A stretch of DNA of 64,000 nt from Ehretia macrophylla (lineage: Eukaryota; Streptophyta; Magnoliopsida; Boraginales; Ehretiaceae): the NCBI GenBank assembly GCA_037974665.1, contig CM075778.1:14125001-14189000 (forward strand), in the 5' to 3' direction. The notes below the pieces were generated by a model. It worked only from the letters and a program-made list of their open reading frames with translations. It had not been told where the DNA came from and did no database searches. How positions within the stretch are numbered: position 1 is the first letter of the stretch; each line of letters begins with the position of its first letter. Below, in pieces: positions 10,497-22,426 of this stretch. Position numbers and translations under genes: made by a program.

Positions 10497-12726
10497 ATGT
10501 GTTTTTGATGTCCATTAAACTAGCTTGCTTGGCTGAGTGTGTATAAGCCATTTGGCCATGTGTTAGCATATGTATATGCAAGTTTATAATACTTATCTTA
10601 AGATTACATGCATCTATGTTTAAGACCTAGCTTTTATCTTAGCTTGTGAATGTAGATCTTGTGAAATAAATGTTATTTTTGAACTTGCATGTTTATACCT
10701 ATACTAGATGGCCGAAAATCACATGCATGCTTGTGATGATTTGTCTTCTAGTTGAATATGCTAAGATGTAAAGATAAATGGTGGATTTGGTTTTTGCATG
10801 TTGACAGTAGACTTTAAAAGGAAGACTATCCTAAAAGGGGCTAAAAAGTAGTTGTTGAAAAAGGTCCTTTTTTGCATATATGTAAAGTCCAAAAAAAAGA
10901 AACAAGTCTAGTGTTTTCTTCTTGATGTGGCCGAAAATCCACTTGCATGTGGGAAAGTGTTTTCGCTTTTTGTTGGACATGCAAATATGATTGAAATTGC
11001 CTTAAAGTCCTAAAAAATATATGTCTATTATATGCATGTGTTAGAAGAAAGTTTAAAAAATAATTTTAAGCTTATTTTAACGTGGTCATGCATATGATTA
11101 AATTAAGGACTATTTGATAATTAAATTGTTTAATAATAAAAAATACAACTTATTATGTGTCTTGAAAATTACAAAATGGATTTCACATAATTAAAGGCCA
11201 TCGTGTTCTAATCTTGGAATTAGAAATAGTCTAATATGTTGTGTTAGAATATTTCTAAATTGAAGAAAGTTAAAAGTTGATTACATAGTGATATAATACT
11301 TTTAAAGGACTATTGGGTTAGAGTTAATGTATGTGGGCCTTATAAGACATGTTGATTTGGGCTTGGGCCTTGTGTAAATCTACCTATACTTGATTTTAAC
11401 CTATTGGGCCACAATGTGTGATTGGGCTATGGACTTGTGCTTTTTTAAAAATTTTGGACTTGCATGCAAATATCATGAATTATAATGGGTTATGAATTAA
11501 TGAGCTATCATCACTTGCATTAATAAAAGGGGTTTTATGATTATGCAAAAAGTATGGGTTTAGTCTAATTTTTCATGTTTGATGAGTAAGTTAAACTAGA
11601 ATGCTAGCAAATTATATGTTGATTATTATATATTTGATATGAATAATCATGCATATTTATTTACTTTTAGAATGGTGAATTTAATCATGGATTTGGGCTT
11701 TAGGGTCAAAGTTATTTGGTTATAATTTGAGACATAAGTCTCAATTTTATTTTTGTCATTTGAAAGAATTATGTAGTGAGAACTTCTATGTAATTCTTCA
11801 AAAGAAGCTTGAAAGAAGCCCAATGGACTTTTCCAAGGAGTTAGAGGCTCAATGGAGATTTCAAGGAGTTGAAGATCTTTTAAATAAAATAGTTCTATTT
11901 CTTAAAACCCAAAACCCAAGCCCATGATCCACCATTCATGCCTCTTTGCATTCATACTATATAATGTGCTATAATTTTGATTATTAGTCTATAGTATGTT
12001 GAATGTTTAATTATTTGATGAGATTACATTGACTCCCTATGTACAAACAAATATTAGATTAACAAAAAGGGTAAAAGGAGTTTTATCGTAGTCCTCCGTT
12101 ATCTTAGGACATTTAATAAGATCTAAATGAATGCAATCCTTCTTACCCAAAGGTAGAGGATTTGTTTCAAAGTAAGTTTATTAAAATCGCTACAATGAAA
12201 CATAGAGATGTGGTTATCTTCCAAAATCTAATGGTCGATTATAGCCACAAAGGCTTGAGGTTATTGATTCAATTTGTCGGATAACTAAGTGATAGCGGGT
12301 ATAATCTAACTAGATCACCTAATCAATTATAACCACAAAGGTTTGAGTTCAAGTGATTTAGGGAGTAAAGTAGACCATACCCTATTTAGAGAAATAGACA
12401 ACAAATCGTTGTTGGCCTTTGGTATTTGTATTTCAATTATAGCCACAAAGGTTTGAGGAATACATGGGATCAATGGAACTTGGTCATCCCACTTAGAGTC
12501 TTCTCATAGTTTCATGTTTTCTCATTGAGGAAGTATGAGATTTAAAACAAATAGTGGGAGTAGCTATTTTATCTTGCAATTTAATAGCTTTACATATATT
12601 CTTGTTAGCCTGCAATCTTACTTTCTATTATATTTACTTTTTCTGCAATTTGTAAATGACTTTATTCATAAATCCTATTTTGTCCATCCTTAATCATGAT
12701 TACTTAATTGGACCAAACTTTGAGAA
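10497..12726 (+). other. Long leader of copia-2 between PBS and gag
   Basis: About 2.2 kb of AT-rich DNA with no long open frame. Around 11727-11927 is a short frame containing KKLERSPMDFSKELEAQW. A related block (KKFAKRPLETFKELEVLW) occurs at the corresponding place in copia-1 (minus strand 37751-37933). Both are preceded by the phrase GAGACATAAGTCTC. Three spaced copies of a CCACAAAGGYTTGAGG-like motif follow. The matching order in two elements supports a shared leader structure. Confidence 0.6.
12241..12460 (+). repeat. Triple spaced motif upstream of copia-2 gag
   Basis: The phrases TAGCCACAAAGGCTTGAGG, TAACCACAAAGGTTTGAG and TAGCCACAAAGGTTTGAGG occur near 12241, 12328 and 12440 (spacing about 87 and 112 bp). 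Copia-1 has three counterparts with spacing of about 81 and 105 bp on the opposite strand (37248-37456). Function unknown. Confidence 0.75.
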
Positions 12727-12730
12727 ATGA

Positions 12731-13399
12731 TACAAAAGTTTAAGGGTCCGATTTGAGAGAATTAAGTATATTCTAGATGTCCCGACATTTGCTCCTTTAG
12801 ATGAGACTGCATTTGAGACCGACAAGATCACTTACTATAAATGGGTCCAGGATGACATATGCTCCAAGGGATACATTCTTTCATCGATGAGTGATAATCT
12901 GCATCGATACTTTGAGGAGCTTCTTCATTCCGTGGATATCATTTGTTCTTTGCAGGATTCCTTTGGTGAGCACAGTCAGAGTATAAGATTCCAGTTAACC
13001 TGTGAGCTTTTTAGTATGAGACTTGAAGAGGGAGGTGACGTGAGCCAACATTGCCTCACAATGATTTACTTAGTAACTCAACTAGAGGCATTTGGTTTCG
13101 TCGTGGATCCTCGACTTCTGATAGACTTGATCTTGCAGTCTTTTCCACCATCCTACTCTCCCTTGATCTTAGACTTCCACGTACATAGAATTGAGATCAC
13201 ACTGAATAAGTTGCCAGATATTCTAGCTAGCTGGCAGAATCTTGGTTTGGGTGCAGCACCCAATCCCCATGTTAAATCTTCTCCTTCTGTGGCTGAACCC
13301 AACCAAAACAGAAATATTAGAAGGATGAGAAGGAGAAGACATAGGAGGAACCAGGCTGTAGCATTCTTACCGGGAGATCTCTCATCAGGAGGGGATTGA
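12731..13399 (+). pseudogene. copia-2 Gag remnant
   Basis: The frame reads YILDVP, ITYYKWVQDD, HRYFEELLHS, then IRFQLTCELFSMRLEEG, and LIDLILQSFPPSYSP. This order is typical of plant Ty1/copia Gag (retrotransposon gag, UBN2-like): an LDxP start, a short-helix segment, then DLILQSLPxSF. It would package element RNA in cytoplasmic virus-like particles. There is no zinc knuckle (CX2CX4HX4C); the C-terminus turns into an Arg-rich string and stops. The first in-frame ATG in the longest frame is at 12887, but homology extends upstream to about 12731 without a good start. Nothing resembling integrase or RT follows before 13605. Confidence 0.75.
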
Positions 13400-13604
13400 G
13401 TGGTGGGCCCTTATTATACATGATTTGGTTATTTTGGATCGGCTTGATATGCGATCCATATTTTGAAAAAATGTTTATAAATGTTTGGATTAGTTTGATT
13501 ATTTCTTTAGAAATAGTAGTGATTATTTTCAATCATTTCTAGCTATTGGATAATTTTGGAATTGATCCTACGTAATAAATGATTAACATTTTGTATATGT
13601 TTTA
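13400..13604 (+). other. Copia-2 sequence after gag, unassigned
   Basis: AT-rich DNA with no recognisable coding content, cut at 13605 by the start of LTR G. It may be the truncated remainder of copia-2, or the 3' untranslated region of a gag-only non-autonomous copia. Confidence 0.4.
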
Positions 13605-14871
13605 TGTAATACCCGAGCCCGAAATGTGAAAATTCCTTGTTTATTATTTTTAAAATTATATTTCCTTAAATTCTTTGTGAATTAATTGTTACTTTCTCGC
13701 TGTCGCAACGTGCATTGCATTTAGGGAGCGATAGCTAGAGATCGGTTTCTAGTCCTCAGCTAATAGTGAAACTAGTATTTAGATGACTTAAATTTTATAT
13801 TTTAATTGTTGCTAGCTGAAAATTTAATTGGTGATAGTTATTTTAGCTTAAAATGTATCAAAATAAGGCCCTTTGACCAAGTTTTAAGTGGTTTGACCTA
13901 GGACTTTGACTATTTGACCAAGCCAATCTTTTAATAAGCTAAAACAAAGGAAAATAAAAAAAATAGCAACTGAAACAGAGCAGCCCAGGCCGTGAGCTTC
14001 CAAGAAGAAAAAAAAAGATTTCAACCTTTCAATCGTTCAATTTTCGCGTGAGCTCGTGCGGGGTGATTTCCGAGGCAACTAGCGTTGTTTTCCTAGCGAC
14101 TAGGAGTACCTGAGGTGAGGGAATCATGTTATTTGCGCATTTAAATGTTTAGTGTATCAACTTTGTAATTTTTAGATTTTATCCATAGATTGTTGTTTAA
14201 AGCGTTTTGATGCTTCTAGAATGTTCCTTGGCAATTGTAGAACGTGTATTTATAGCTTTTTAACATTTTCTGCGGTTAAATGTTGTGATTGCAATTAAAT
14301 TTGGGTGTTGAATAGTGTTTTATGAATAGTAAACCCTTGGAACGATGAGGTTGTTCCGTTATGCTGTCCATTGATGTAGAATTGTGCTAGGTGTGCTAGA
14401 ATGCCTAAATGCATGGTTTGTTTGGGTTGCGTAATGGAAAAAACGGGAATTAAGCCTTGTTGAAAGTCGGGGTCGTTTAGGTCGAGTTTGGCGTTTTCTC
14501 GTTTTGCGTGTTGGCATTGTATCGGGATGCCATGGAAGCACTTTTGGTGCGATTATGGCGTTGGTTGGGCATTTGGTTGGTATAGTTGTAGTTCAAACGA
14601 GAAATGGGGAAATTGGGGCTTTGCACGAGTTCTAGGGTAAAGTAAGGTTTCGGGGTCTTTAGACGTACCTTATGGTGACCTAGGAGGTTTGGTGAAGTCG
14701 GTTTCCAGAACTCGTGGCTCGTTTGGAAATGGTAGGGTTTAGATAGTTGGGGCCGATTTGTGTTTTTGCTTGTTTTCTTGAGTTTATGCCTATAGAATGC
14801 TTAGGGTTGCTTGAAATGCTTGTTTGAATTGATCTGGATTGAAATGCTTATCAATTGTTGCTATTGCGTGC

Positions 14872-14896
14872 GAGAGTAACCTACTTTGTTAATCTC
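14872..14896 (+). other. CTACTTT-loop hairpin in LTR G
   Basis: Left arm GAGAGTAAC, loop CTACTTT, right arm GTTAATCTC: eight of nine positions pair. The arms differ in sequence from those in LTR D (TTAGATGGC and GTCATCTAA on the sense strand), while the loop is identical. Confidence 0.6.
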
Positions 14897-15381
14897 CCAC
14901 GTGTGGCTTTATCGCTTGTTTATCGCCTTGTATCGAGTCTTGCATTGCATAGTGTCTCGCGCGTGAGTGATGGGCCTCTCTGGGTAGCCTCGGGTTGCCA
15001 GTGTTGGTTGCTCTAGCTCCGCTGCTATTCCCTCTTCTCGCTTGGGTTGCCTCCCAGGGAGTTTTGGGTCGTAGGTTGATGGATACTTCCGGGGTATTCC
15101 AAATTGGTGTTATAAGGTGGTTTGGGCCGGCGCGTCGTCATCGAATTCTTGAATGAAAGTTGCTCGTGAAAAGAGTACCGTATCCTTTGAATAAATGTTT
15201 ATAGTCTCTAATGCTTGCCTTGTTATAATATTGACTTGTTTGTATCTTTAAATGATAATTGTATGCATTGCTTGGCTAATTGCATTGCATACTCCTCTCA
15301 TCTCCGTCCTTGAGACCAATTACCCTCGCTGAGCAATAGTTTTTGCTCATTCCTCTCTATACTATATTTTTACATGAGTAG

Positions 15382-15440
15382 TTGAAGCAGACCCTATCAA
15401 GGTAATAGAGGAGGAGGAGCAGATGGAAGTGTTTCCATGA
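15382..15440 (+). CDS. Short acidic frame in LTR G
   Basis: Following CATGAGTAG (acceptor-like), the frame EADPIKVIEEEEQMEVFP ends in TGA. It occupies the same position as the acidic frames in LTRs A, D, E, F and C but has no strong residue match. It is supported mainly by position and acidity. Confidence 0.3.
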
Positions 15441-15887
15441 TAGCACTTCTCTGCTTTGCTGGTGGTTGGTTACCAGATTTTTGTGCGAGCCTTGCTTGTT
15501 ATGTATATTGCTTGGATGTCGCTTAATTTTGAGGCTTGTAGCCTTGTATGTATTTTCTAGTTTGAGGCCTCTACGGTCTTATGTTGTATAAGTTGGAAAA
15601 ATGTAAAGTTATAAACTTATACCCTTGTGACTAGTAAGGAAATGCATGCTAATGGAATTGATTAGTGGCATAAATACTTGTGTAGTATGCATATCATTTT
15701 TGGGTTGCAAAGTTGGTTAATAAGAAATGTATATTTTAAAGAAAGTCGGCTTGTTTTGATTATTTTATGGCTTTTGCAAGTATTATATTGATTTTAGGGT
15801 TTTCGGATCGTCCGCGGTACAGAGGAGACTCCGTCCGTGTGTCGGGTCCGGGCTTGGCCTTTTGCGGGGTCGGGTCGGGGCGTGACA

Positions 15888-16746
15888 TCTTCATTATAGT
15901 AATGAAATTATCGGAATGCATATCAAAAGAAACAATATCCTCAAACTAAAAAACATTTATATTTCATTGCTTAGCATTTAATGAAATGACTAAATACTAA
16001 ATCATACTTTAAAATGTCTGAAACTTTGAAATGGTCAAGTGTTAAAGACTTAAACTCTTTTATCTATTCAAATGGCTAAATACACTCATATGGTTCATCA
16101 AATACTATCTTAACATGCATTCACCAATAACAAGCAACAACACATAGCTAAGCATTATCATCAACAATATAACAAATACATGCAAAGACATGAAAATCCT
16201 CACCTTAGAAATATTGAAATAAAGAGAAAACAACTAGTAGAAAGCTTGAATACACTAAGAAGAGATCAAATGTTCAATCTTGGCCTTTGAATCAATTTCT
16301 AAGCACCTCAAACAAACTCAAAATGCAAGAAAACACTATTCCTCTTTTTCTCTAATTCACACTGCTGAACTAGGGCTTCCTATTGCATTTTTTGATCATT
16401 ATCTTATTATTTATATTAATATCTAGGTGGTCAAAGGCTTGGTCAAAGGTAGACTACTCTTCCAAGGTGTAAAATGACCAAAAGGTTAGCTTATTTCATC
16501 TTTATTACCTAAATACCCTTAATTAAATGTCCTAAATTGCTAATGACCTAACACTCTTGTTCTTTTGTTCATATTACCCTTATACCGTAACTACAAGATT
16601 GGCTAATGTAAAAAGACTATTTTGCCCTTCTTGGAAATATAGGTGAAATGCACTTAAAATCAAGTTGAATGCAAATTTAAAATGCACAAACAAGTTCAAG
16701 TAATAGATGAACATTTAAATGTATATGATGCATGTTGGGGTCTTAC
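15888..16746 (-). mobile_element. LTR fragment I, 5' portion only, minus strand
   Basis: On the minus strand it begins TGTAAGACCCCAACATGC, preceded by a purine tract (AGAAGGAAGAAAG, polypurine-tract-like), so this was a 3' LTR. It reaches a donor-like TTTCTAAG/GTGAGG (GT at 16203-16202) and continues to 15888, where it abuts the end of LTR G. The LTR 3' portion is missing. Confidence 0.6.
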
Positions 16747-16819
16747 ACTTTCTTCCTTCTCTTAGATGATGAAGAATGGTGGAATTCTTCCATTTGTTTC
16801 TCGTAGTGATTCTCGGATG
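16747..16819 (-). other. Internal 3' stub and polypurine tract next to LTR I
   Basis: This 73-bp piece lies between LTR fragment I and element H. On the minus strand the last bases before the LTR are AAGAGAAGGAAGAAAG, a plausible polypurine tract. The final five bases, GGATG (16815-16819), are the apparent target duplication of the H-TRIM composite. Confidence 0.5.
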
Positions 16820-17356
16820 TGTAGCGCCCCGATCCTGCATGGGATTGAGACTTCTATCGATCTCTCTAATCTCAACCCGATCCCAAACCCGGTCATAATT
16901 TTCAGAAAAAACGGACAGAATCTCCTCTGTACCGAGGACATTCAGAGATCTGTAAACATGCATAATTCAAGCATTCTAACATTCAACAACATAAAGCCAA
17001 TATTTCAGGCTACCACCAACATACATTCGTCCCTTCCATCGATTCAATAGAAATCAACAATTCTAAACAACTCCACTTCATGTTATATGCACTCCTATTC
17101 AACATACTTGGTTGTAATCAAAATGTCATGCATACTATATAGGTATCGATGCCACTAAACAATTAACATATTAGCATGCTATACATTTTAGTCACAAGCT
17201 TATAATACTTGACAACCTTGCTACATAAAGACATACTAGACTACATGGTCTCGAAATATATACAAGAATGGCTTCAAGAGCCTCAATTACAACGAGTAAT
17301 CAAATAGACACGGGGGAGTCTATATACAATATGTACAAGCACCACGCGATAGAAAT

Positions 17357-17390
17357 TCACGGCCCTTCTCGGGAGATGCGCCTGAAGTCC
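17357..17390 (-). CDS. Short frame after putative LTR acceptor in H
   Basis: Directly after CATTTTGTAG come two bases and then DFRRISREGP and TGA. The phase (two bases, then codons) is the same as in LTRs A, E, D and C. The peptide is basic and conserved in both H LTRs (also near 31171-31206), so it does not fit the acidic pattern. Coding status is uncertain. Confidence 0.25.
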
Positions 17391-17949
17391 CTACAAAATG
17401 TTAAAGCGATGGCTGAGCATACATAACACATATGCCCAGGAGGGATAGTCCAAGAAAGCGTTGTGCAATGCAAATAATAGACAATAAATAAGTCAAGGCC
17501 AATTAACAGTATCTTGACACTTAAGCCACGTAGATGCAATTAATATAGCACGTAGTAACAAATAACTATAACACACATTGAGAGGTTTCGAGACAAAAAA
17601 AAAAAAAAATTTGATTCATTCAAGACGATATACAAGTCATATAACACTTTCAATTCGATATAATGTTTTCGATTCAATAATGATATACGATGTTCGATAA
17701 ATGATAAGCCGGCGAATCCCCCTTATCTCTCCAATGGGCATACTCCGGATATACCCCGATCCTACGACCCAACTTTCCAAGGGTAGCATTGTCCCAAGCG
17801 AGAAAGCGGACTCTGAGGGTAGCAATGTTCCAAGCGAGAGAGGGAATAGGAGACGGTGCTAGAGCATACCTAATACTGGCAATCCCGTTGCTGCCCGGCA
17901 AGGCCCATCACAACCGCTTCTGACCATGGTTGCAACCAATGAGACGATA

Positions 17950-18005
17950 CAAGACTTGACACGACACAACATAACACAACACGACATGACACACATGTCA
18001 TGACA
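17950..18005 (+). repeat. GACAC/AACAC pentanucleotide repeat in H LTR
   Basis: Imperfect repeats of ACACG and ACACA. The counterpart in the 5' LTR (about 41425-41480) has more perfect CGACA units, so the array has changed length and purity between the two LTRs. Confidence 0.75.
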
Positions 18006-19578
18006 CTTATCAAATATGACCAACATACATTACAATCAATGCACAATCGAGAACAAAAACAATACAATTAAGGTAAAACATTAAGTCAGTTAAAATACTA
18101 AGAATGATGCAACCCTCACCTTTATCGAGCTCCAAGATACGAGAAACAACTCAATGGATCAACCCTATCATACAATAGAATATATATTTATCATGAGGAT
18201 TCACATAGTTAACATTTATAACCAATATAACCAAGTTCACATCATATAACCATTTAACAATGTTCGGTCTATATATCATTCAACTAAGCAATATAGCCAT
18301 GAAATGCAATGACAATCAATATAGGAATCATATGGTGCGACATTTCAAGCTAACACAAGCCTAATTCTCAATTTCAACAATTATGCCTAAAGTCAATAGA
18401 AATTATGCGCCTATGAACTCATATGATAACCAAACTCGAAACCGACTTCACACCCTATTCAAGGACATTTTATGACCCACTTAAAAGTTACGAAACCCCA
18501 ATTCCGCCAACGTTTACCTAAAAAACCCAATTTCTCTCTTACGATTTACAAAGGAGCTATATCACCTGAAACCCTAACCGACGCCATAAATGCACGGAAA
18601 GTGCCTCCATGACCTACTAAGACAAAGCCCTAAATAAAAATGAGCAAACGAACAACTCCGTTTTTCGGCCCCGACTTAAATTAGGTCCATTTTCATTATT
18701 TTTTCAAAGAGCACCTCAATTTTATTCCACATTATGTCAATCTAACATACCAAGGACCTACATGAGGGAAGAATTCGAAATCTGATACAATATATTTTTT
18801 AGGTCATTTTCATGGAAAAAGTACTATTCAATCATCTTCCCCAAGTGCCATTTTCATTTTCAAGCATTCAACAAGCATTTTAAACCATAAAATATATTAT
18901 ATGAAGTCATTACAGTATATAAAAGCAATGGAACAAACATTAAATCACTATAATATTAGATCACAAAAATAATAGTACAAATTTTAATTGAATTTAATAC
19001 AAGAATTGAATGCACCCTCACCCCTTTTGAAGATCAAAGAATGGTCTTAAGGTCTTAAGGATGAAGCACAACCAATTTGGGAAGTAATGGAAGCAAGAAT
19101 GAAGCAATGACCAATTTTTTTTTTTGGAGAAGTTACTATTCCTGTAACTTTTTTTTGGCCATTTTTTTTGACCCTTTTTTTTTGGTTCTTGGCTTATAAT
19201 GTTCTCATGAGATGGTCAAAGGCTGGCTCAAGCAATTATGGCATTTTAATAAGGGTAAATGGGTCACTTGGGTGATTAAATTTCAGCAAAACAAAATGCC
19301 AAAAATTTAAAAAATTTAAAAAATTTGGAAAAAATCCCGCTGGTACTATTTATCAGACATTTCATGAACTTTTTTCTGTTGATCCCGATATGCAATGCAT
19401 GCATGGTCAGGGGCTATAGTCCCCTAAAAATATGTAGTATTTTATAAAAATATAAAATGCATGAAAAGAAACAATTGAATTTATGGAAATATGAAAAAAT
19501 AAAGTAATTAGCTAAGTTACATCTAATTTAACCATTTAATGAATGCAATTAATGAAGTGTTGGGTTCAGGGTGTCACA

Positions 19579-19593
19579 TCCTCCCCTCCTTAC
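19579..19593 (-). promoter_or_regulatory. Polypurine tract of element H
   Basis: On the minus strand GTAAGGAGGGGAGGA immediately precedes the LTR start TGTGACACCC. This is the usual primer for plus-strand DNA synthesis, and it identifies 16820-19578 as the 3' LTR. Upstream is an ACGAGGATGCAATTTTTT phrase, comparable to the CGAGGACGAAA phrase before the PPT of element C. Confidence 0.85.
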
Positions 19594-20610
19594 AAAAAAT
19601 TGCATCCTCGTAATTTCTTGAGCTGAAATAACTTCCAAGAACTGTAACAGTTTCCGTCAGACTTGAAGTCAAGAAGTGTAATGCCGAAGGAGACTAAGAA
19701 GAGTGAACGTCACTGAAGGAAGCTTGAGTAGGGTAGCTAAATAAAGGCTCCTATGAAAATACCCAATAGGAGTCTGGTAAGAATGTTACACGAGGAGGCC
19801 ATTCACTAATGCTGAGAAAGCACCAAAATAAATCCCATTAAGAAGAGTATGCAGCTAATATCCAAAACACCCGGATAATATCAAGAAATTCCCAAGAAGG
19901 AAGTTCGGTGAATCCCAACTCTAACTGTCAAATAAAGGCTCAAGATTGCCAAATAAATGAATAATTAGAAGTCCAGCTTGGGACTCCAAGAAAATACTAT
20001 CAATAAATTTGATTAAGGATACCAAATAAAGGTTCCGAATAAGTATACGAATCCAGAAGTCCAAATAAGAATCTCTCTAATTATGAATCACCATATAAGA
20101 ATCCCCAATATGCTCGTTATACCAATAGTCCAAAGAAAATTCCAAATAATCTCTAGGCAAGAATACCATACGAAAATACCGAAGAAAATACCACATAGGA
20201 ATATTAAGGTGGTACCATAGGTAAAATCCCGAACAAGAAATCCAACTGGGAGTGTGCGCAAGGAATACTGACCAATACTCATAAACATGAATTCTTTCGA
20301 ATAAGAGTATCAAATAAGACCTCCATATATGATGCCAACTAGAAGATGTATCCAAGATTCCCAAATAGGAGTTCCAGCCAAGAAGTACCGTTTAAGAAGT
20401 GCCAAGAGAGTCAGGATTTAACCTCGGGGCATCAAATCCCTTCACTGAACCCAATAGCCGGTTGAACTATTATTCTCTCACCAGTCAGCATCAATGGCCA
20501 TCTCTTTCAGGGGAGAATGCTTACTTACCGATTTAAATGGACAATTTATGAATGCCAAGATATCACCTAATATAATTGATGTAATGTTCATATATCAGTA
20601 GATTATGACA
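19594..20610 (-). other. Element H internal region, 3' part, with degenerate short repeats
   Basis: There is no polymerase coding. Between about 19700 and 20400 the phrase CCAAATAA or CAAATAAGG recurs many times at irregular spacing together with GAATNCC, like a strongly decayed short tandem repeat. One 95-codon minus-strand frame (20077-20364) is a Trp/Tyr-rich by-product of these repeats rather than a known protein. Confidence 0.5.
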
Positions 20611-21023
20611 TGTCACGCCCCAACTCGACCCCACCTATAATCAGTCAGGACGCAACGAAATTTCGGCAGTATAGCGACAGTAAATAGGATACCGAGGCTC
20701 TAAACTAACCTCATTAGAACATTATACATCAACTCCATAAACTATACAACAAACAACTCCTCAATAAAATAACCACATACATCATAACCATATTATACAA
20801 TAATCATTCCTCATTATACGCCTCCGTTCCAACATAATACATGAACCTTAATATACATTGCAAAATATATTGATACCAACCTAGCAACCTATACATAGAC
20901 AAAAGAAAGGCTACTAAGACAGCATCAACTAATTCATTATCCTTTCAACATCTTTTACATTATGAACTACAAAGCATATAAAAGTCAACTAGATAATATA
21001 CAAGATAGTACAACAATACAACA

Positions 21024-21115
21024 TCAAGGATAAGACTCCAGAACATAAGACTCATCCACGTAAGGCACATTTTCCTCTTCAGGAGGCACGTACCCGTAAT
21101 CCTGCTCAAGTACAC
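21024..21115 (-). CDS. Conserved short acidic frame in the E 3' LTR
   Basis: After GCTTACAG come two bases and then 29 codons including DYGYVPPEEENVPY and DESYVLESYP, then TGA. An in-frame ATG (ATGCTTACAGGT) lies just upstream, so it could be read as a free 33-residue peptide or as a terminal exon. The E 5' LTR copy (28468-28559) ends YVPESYP, like LTRs A and D, so the Leu here is a private change. Confidence 0.45.
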
Positions 21116-21641
21116 CTGTAAGCATGCAATAATAGAGAGTGAGCTTATATAAAATAAGCCCAGTGATGATCCGATAGATCTCTAACAGTATTCACTATAC
21201 TCCTTGGAAATGATCCTTTGAGCAAGTAAACATACAATAACATCAATAATACTATCATCACATAAACTATAATGACCATTCAATAAAGGATACACTAGTT
21301 GGTGTAGCTCCAAACGCCATCACGATCATAACAGCCTTCTTGTGACTCCCATAAACTCACGCACCCGAGGTACCCCAATAACCTCTCCCTCCATGACACC
21401 TCCATCATGCGAGTTGGAGGCAGTCTCTAGTAGTCATGCCGTTATCAACCCGACAGCCCGATGCTGCCCGAGAGGTGGCACACACATACCAAAGACTCAG
21501 CAATAATAATAAGCATCATTCACAGGATGACAGTCTAGCAGAACTGCCTATCTCCCGGCGTCAATCATCAATCAATAATCAATCAATAACCATATTATCA
21601 TCATAATAACATCAATAATCAATTTAACAACAAATAACTCA

Positions 21642-21668
21642 ATTAGATGACAAAGTAGGCCATCCAAC
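21642..21668 (-). other. CTACTTT-loop hairpin in the E 3' LTR
   Basis: On the minus strand TTGGATGGC, loop CTACTTT, GTCATCTAA: nine pairs including two G-U. The E 5' LTR copy is at 29075-29101, where one further outer pair forms. Confidence 0.65.
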
Positions 21669-22426
21669 CGAACATGCATTAAACACACAATCAAACCCTA
21701 GTTTACCCATCATCAACCCACAATTCAATCACTCAAACCACACCTAATCAACTAAAGGCATAATTTAACATTTTAAAGAAAGACAACCTAAAGTTCAAAT
21801 ATTCATATCTTACATTCTACTAATCCAAACAACTCCAAATCAGTTTATATCACTCACCCATTCAATCAACTACATTAGCCCCCTCGGAAACCAACCAAAA
21901 CACATCCAAATCATGCCCAATAACCCTAAAACCCTAGTGTGTTATGGCTGAAATTTCTGGATTTTAGCACCGACCTCACAATCGAAAATTCGGCATTACA
22001 ACAGCGCTACCACGTAATTAACAAACTTTTAGAAATCGACGACAATCGATTTCAACCAATAGAACTCAAGATAATCAACATTTGGCAAATTAATAAACTT
22101 TAAATACCCGAAAATAAATAATTATGCTACAACGGTTCAAATCTCGCAAGATTACATATAAATGATCCCTAGCATGCATGGTGCAATAATCTAACTTCAA
22201 ATTAACATTCTAACGGTTCAATAATTATTTATACGCATAAACACAAAATATGAGTTTTGAGATCTAGAATTTTTATCTCACCTTTGATGCGATATAAGCC
22301 TAGAAATACGTGCAATGTGTGCCCAACAAGCGGAATCCAACTTGGCACGAAGTTCTACGGACAAAAACTAGGTTTTTCTTTGAAAATTTGCTTTGAAAAC
22401 TTTGAAGAAAAGCTTTGGTTTTTGTC

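Larger units (their letters stand above)
13605..15887 (+). mobile_element. Solo-like LTR G (Ty3/gypsy)
   Basis: It starts TGTAATACCCGAGCCCG and ends GGGTCGGGGCGTGACA (2283 bp), both typical chromovirus LTR termini. The flanks do not match (TTTTA versus TCTTC), and a different LTR in the opposite orientation starts immediately to the right. It is therefore either a recombined solo LTR or a rearrangement junction. It contains a donor-like CTGAG/GTGAGG (GT at 14115-14116), the hairpin at 14872-14896, the GGGTCGTAGG core (15066-15075), and an acidic frame at 15382-15440. Confidence 0.8.
16820..19578 (-). repeat. 3' LTR of element H
   Basis: 2759 bp. It contains a donor-like GGGTGAGGG around 19012-19020, the core motifs CTATTCCCTCT and GGGTCGTAGG (minus strand, 17838-17860 and 17761-17770), and an acceptor-like CATTTTGTAG (17391-17400). 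A short frame DFRRISREGP then stops at 17357. A GACAC-rich pentanucleotide stretch lies at about 17950-18005. It matches the 5' LTR copy closely over most of its length. Confidence 0.88.

Noticed and set aside
13600..15892. Target duplication around LTR G
   Set aside because: Flanking pentamers TTTTA and TCTTC do not match, and small boundary shifts do not help.
20077..20364. 95-codon minus-strand Trp/Tyr-rich frame in element H
   Set aside because: It coincides with decayed short repeats; no protein family resemblance and no start context.
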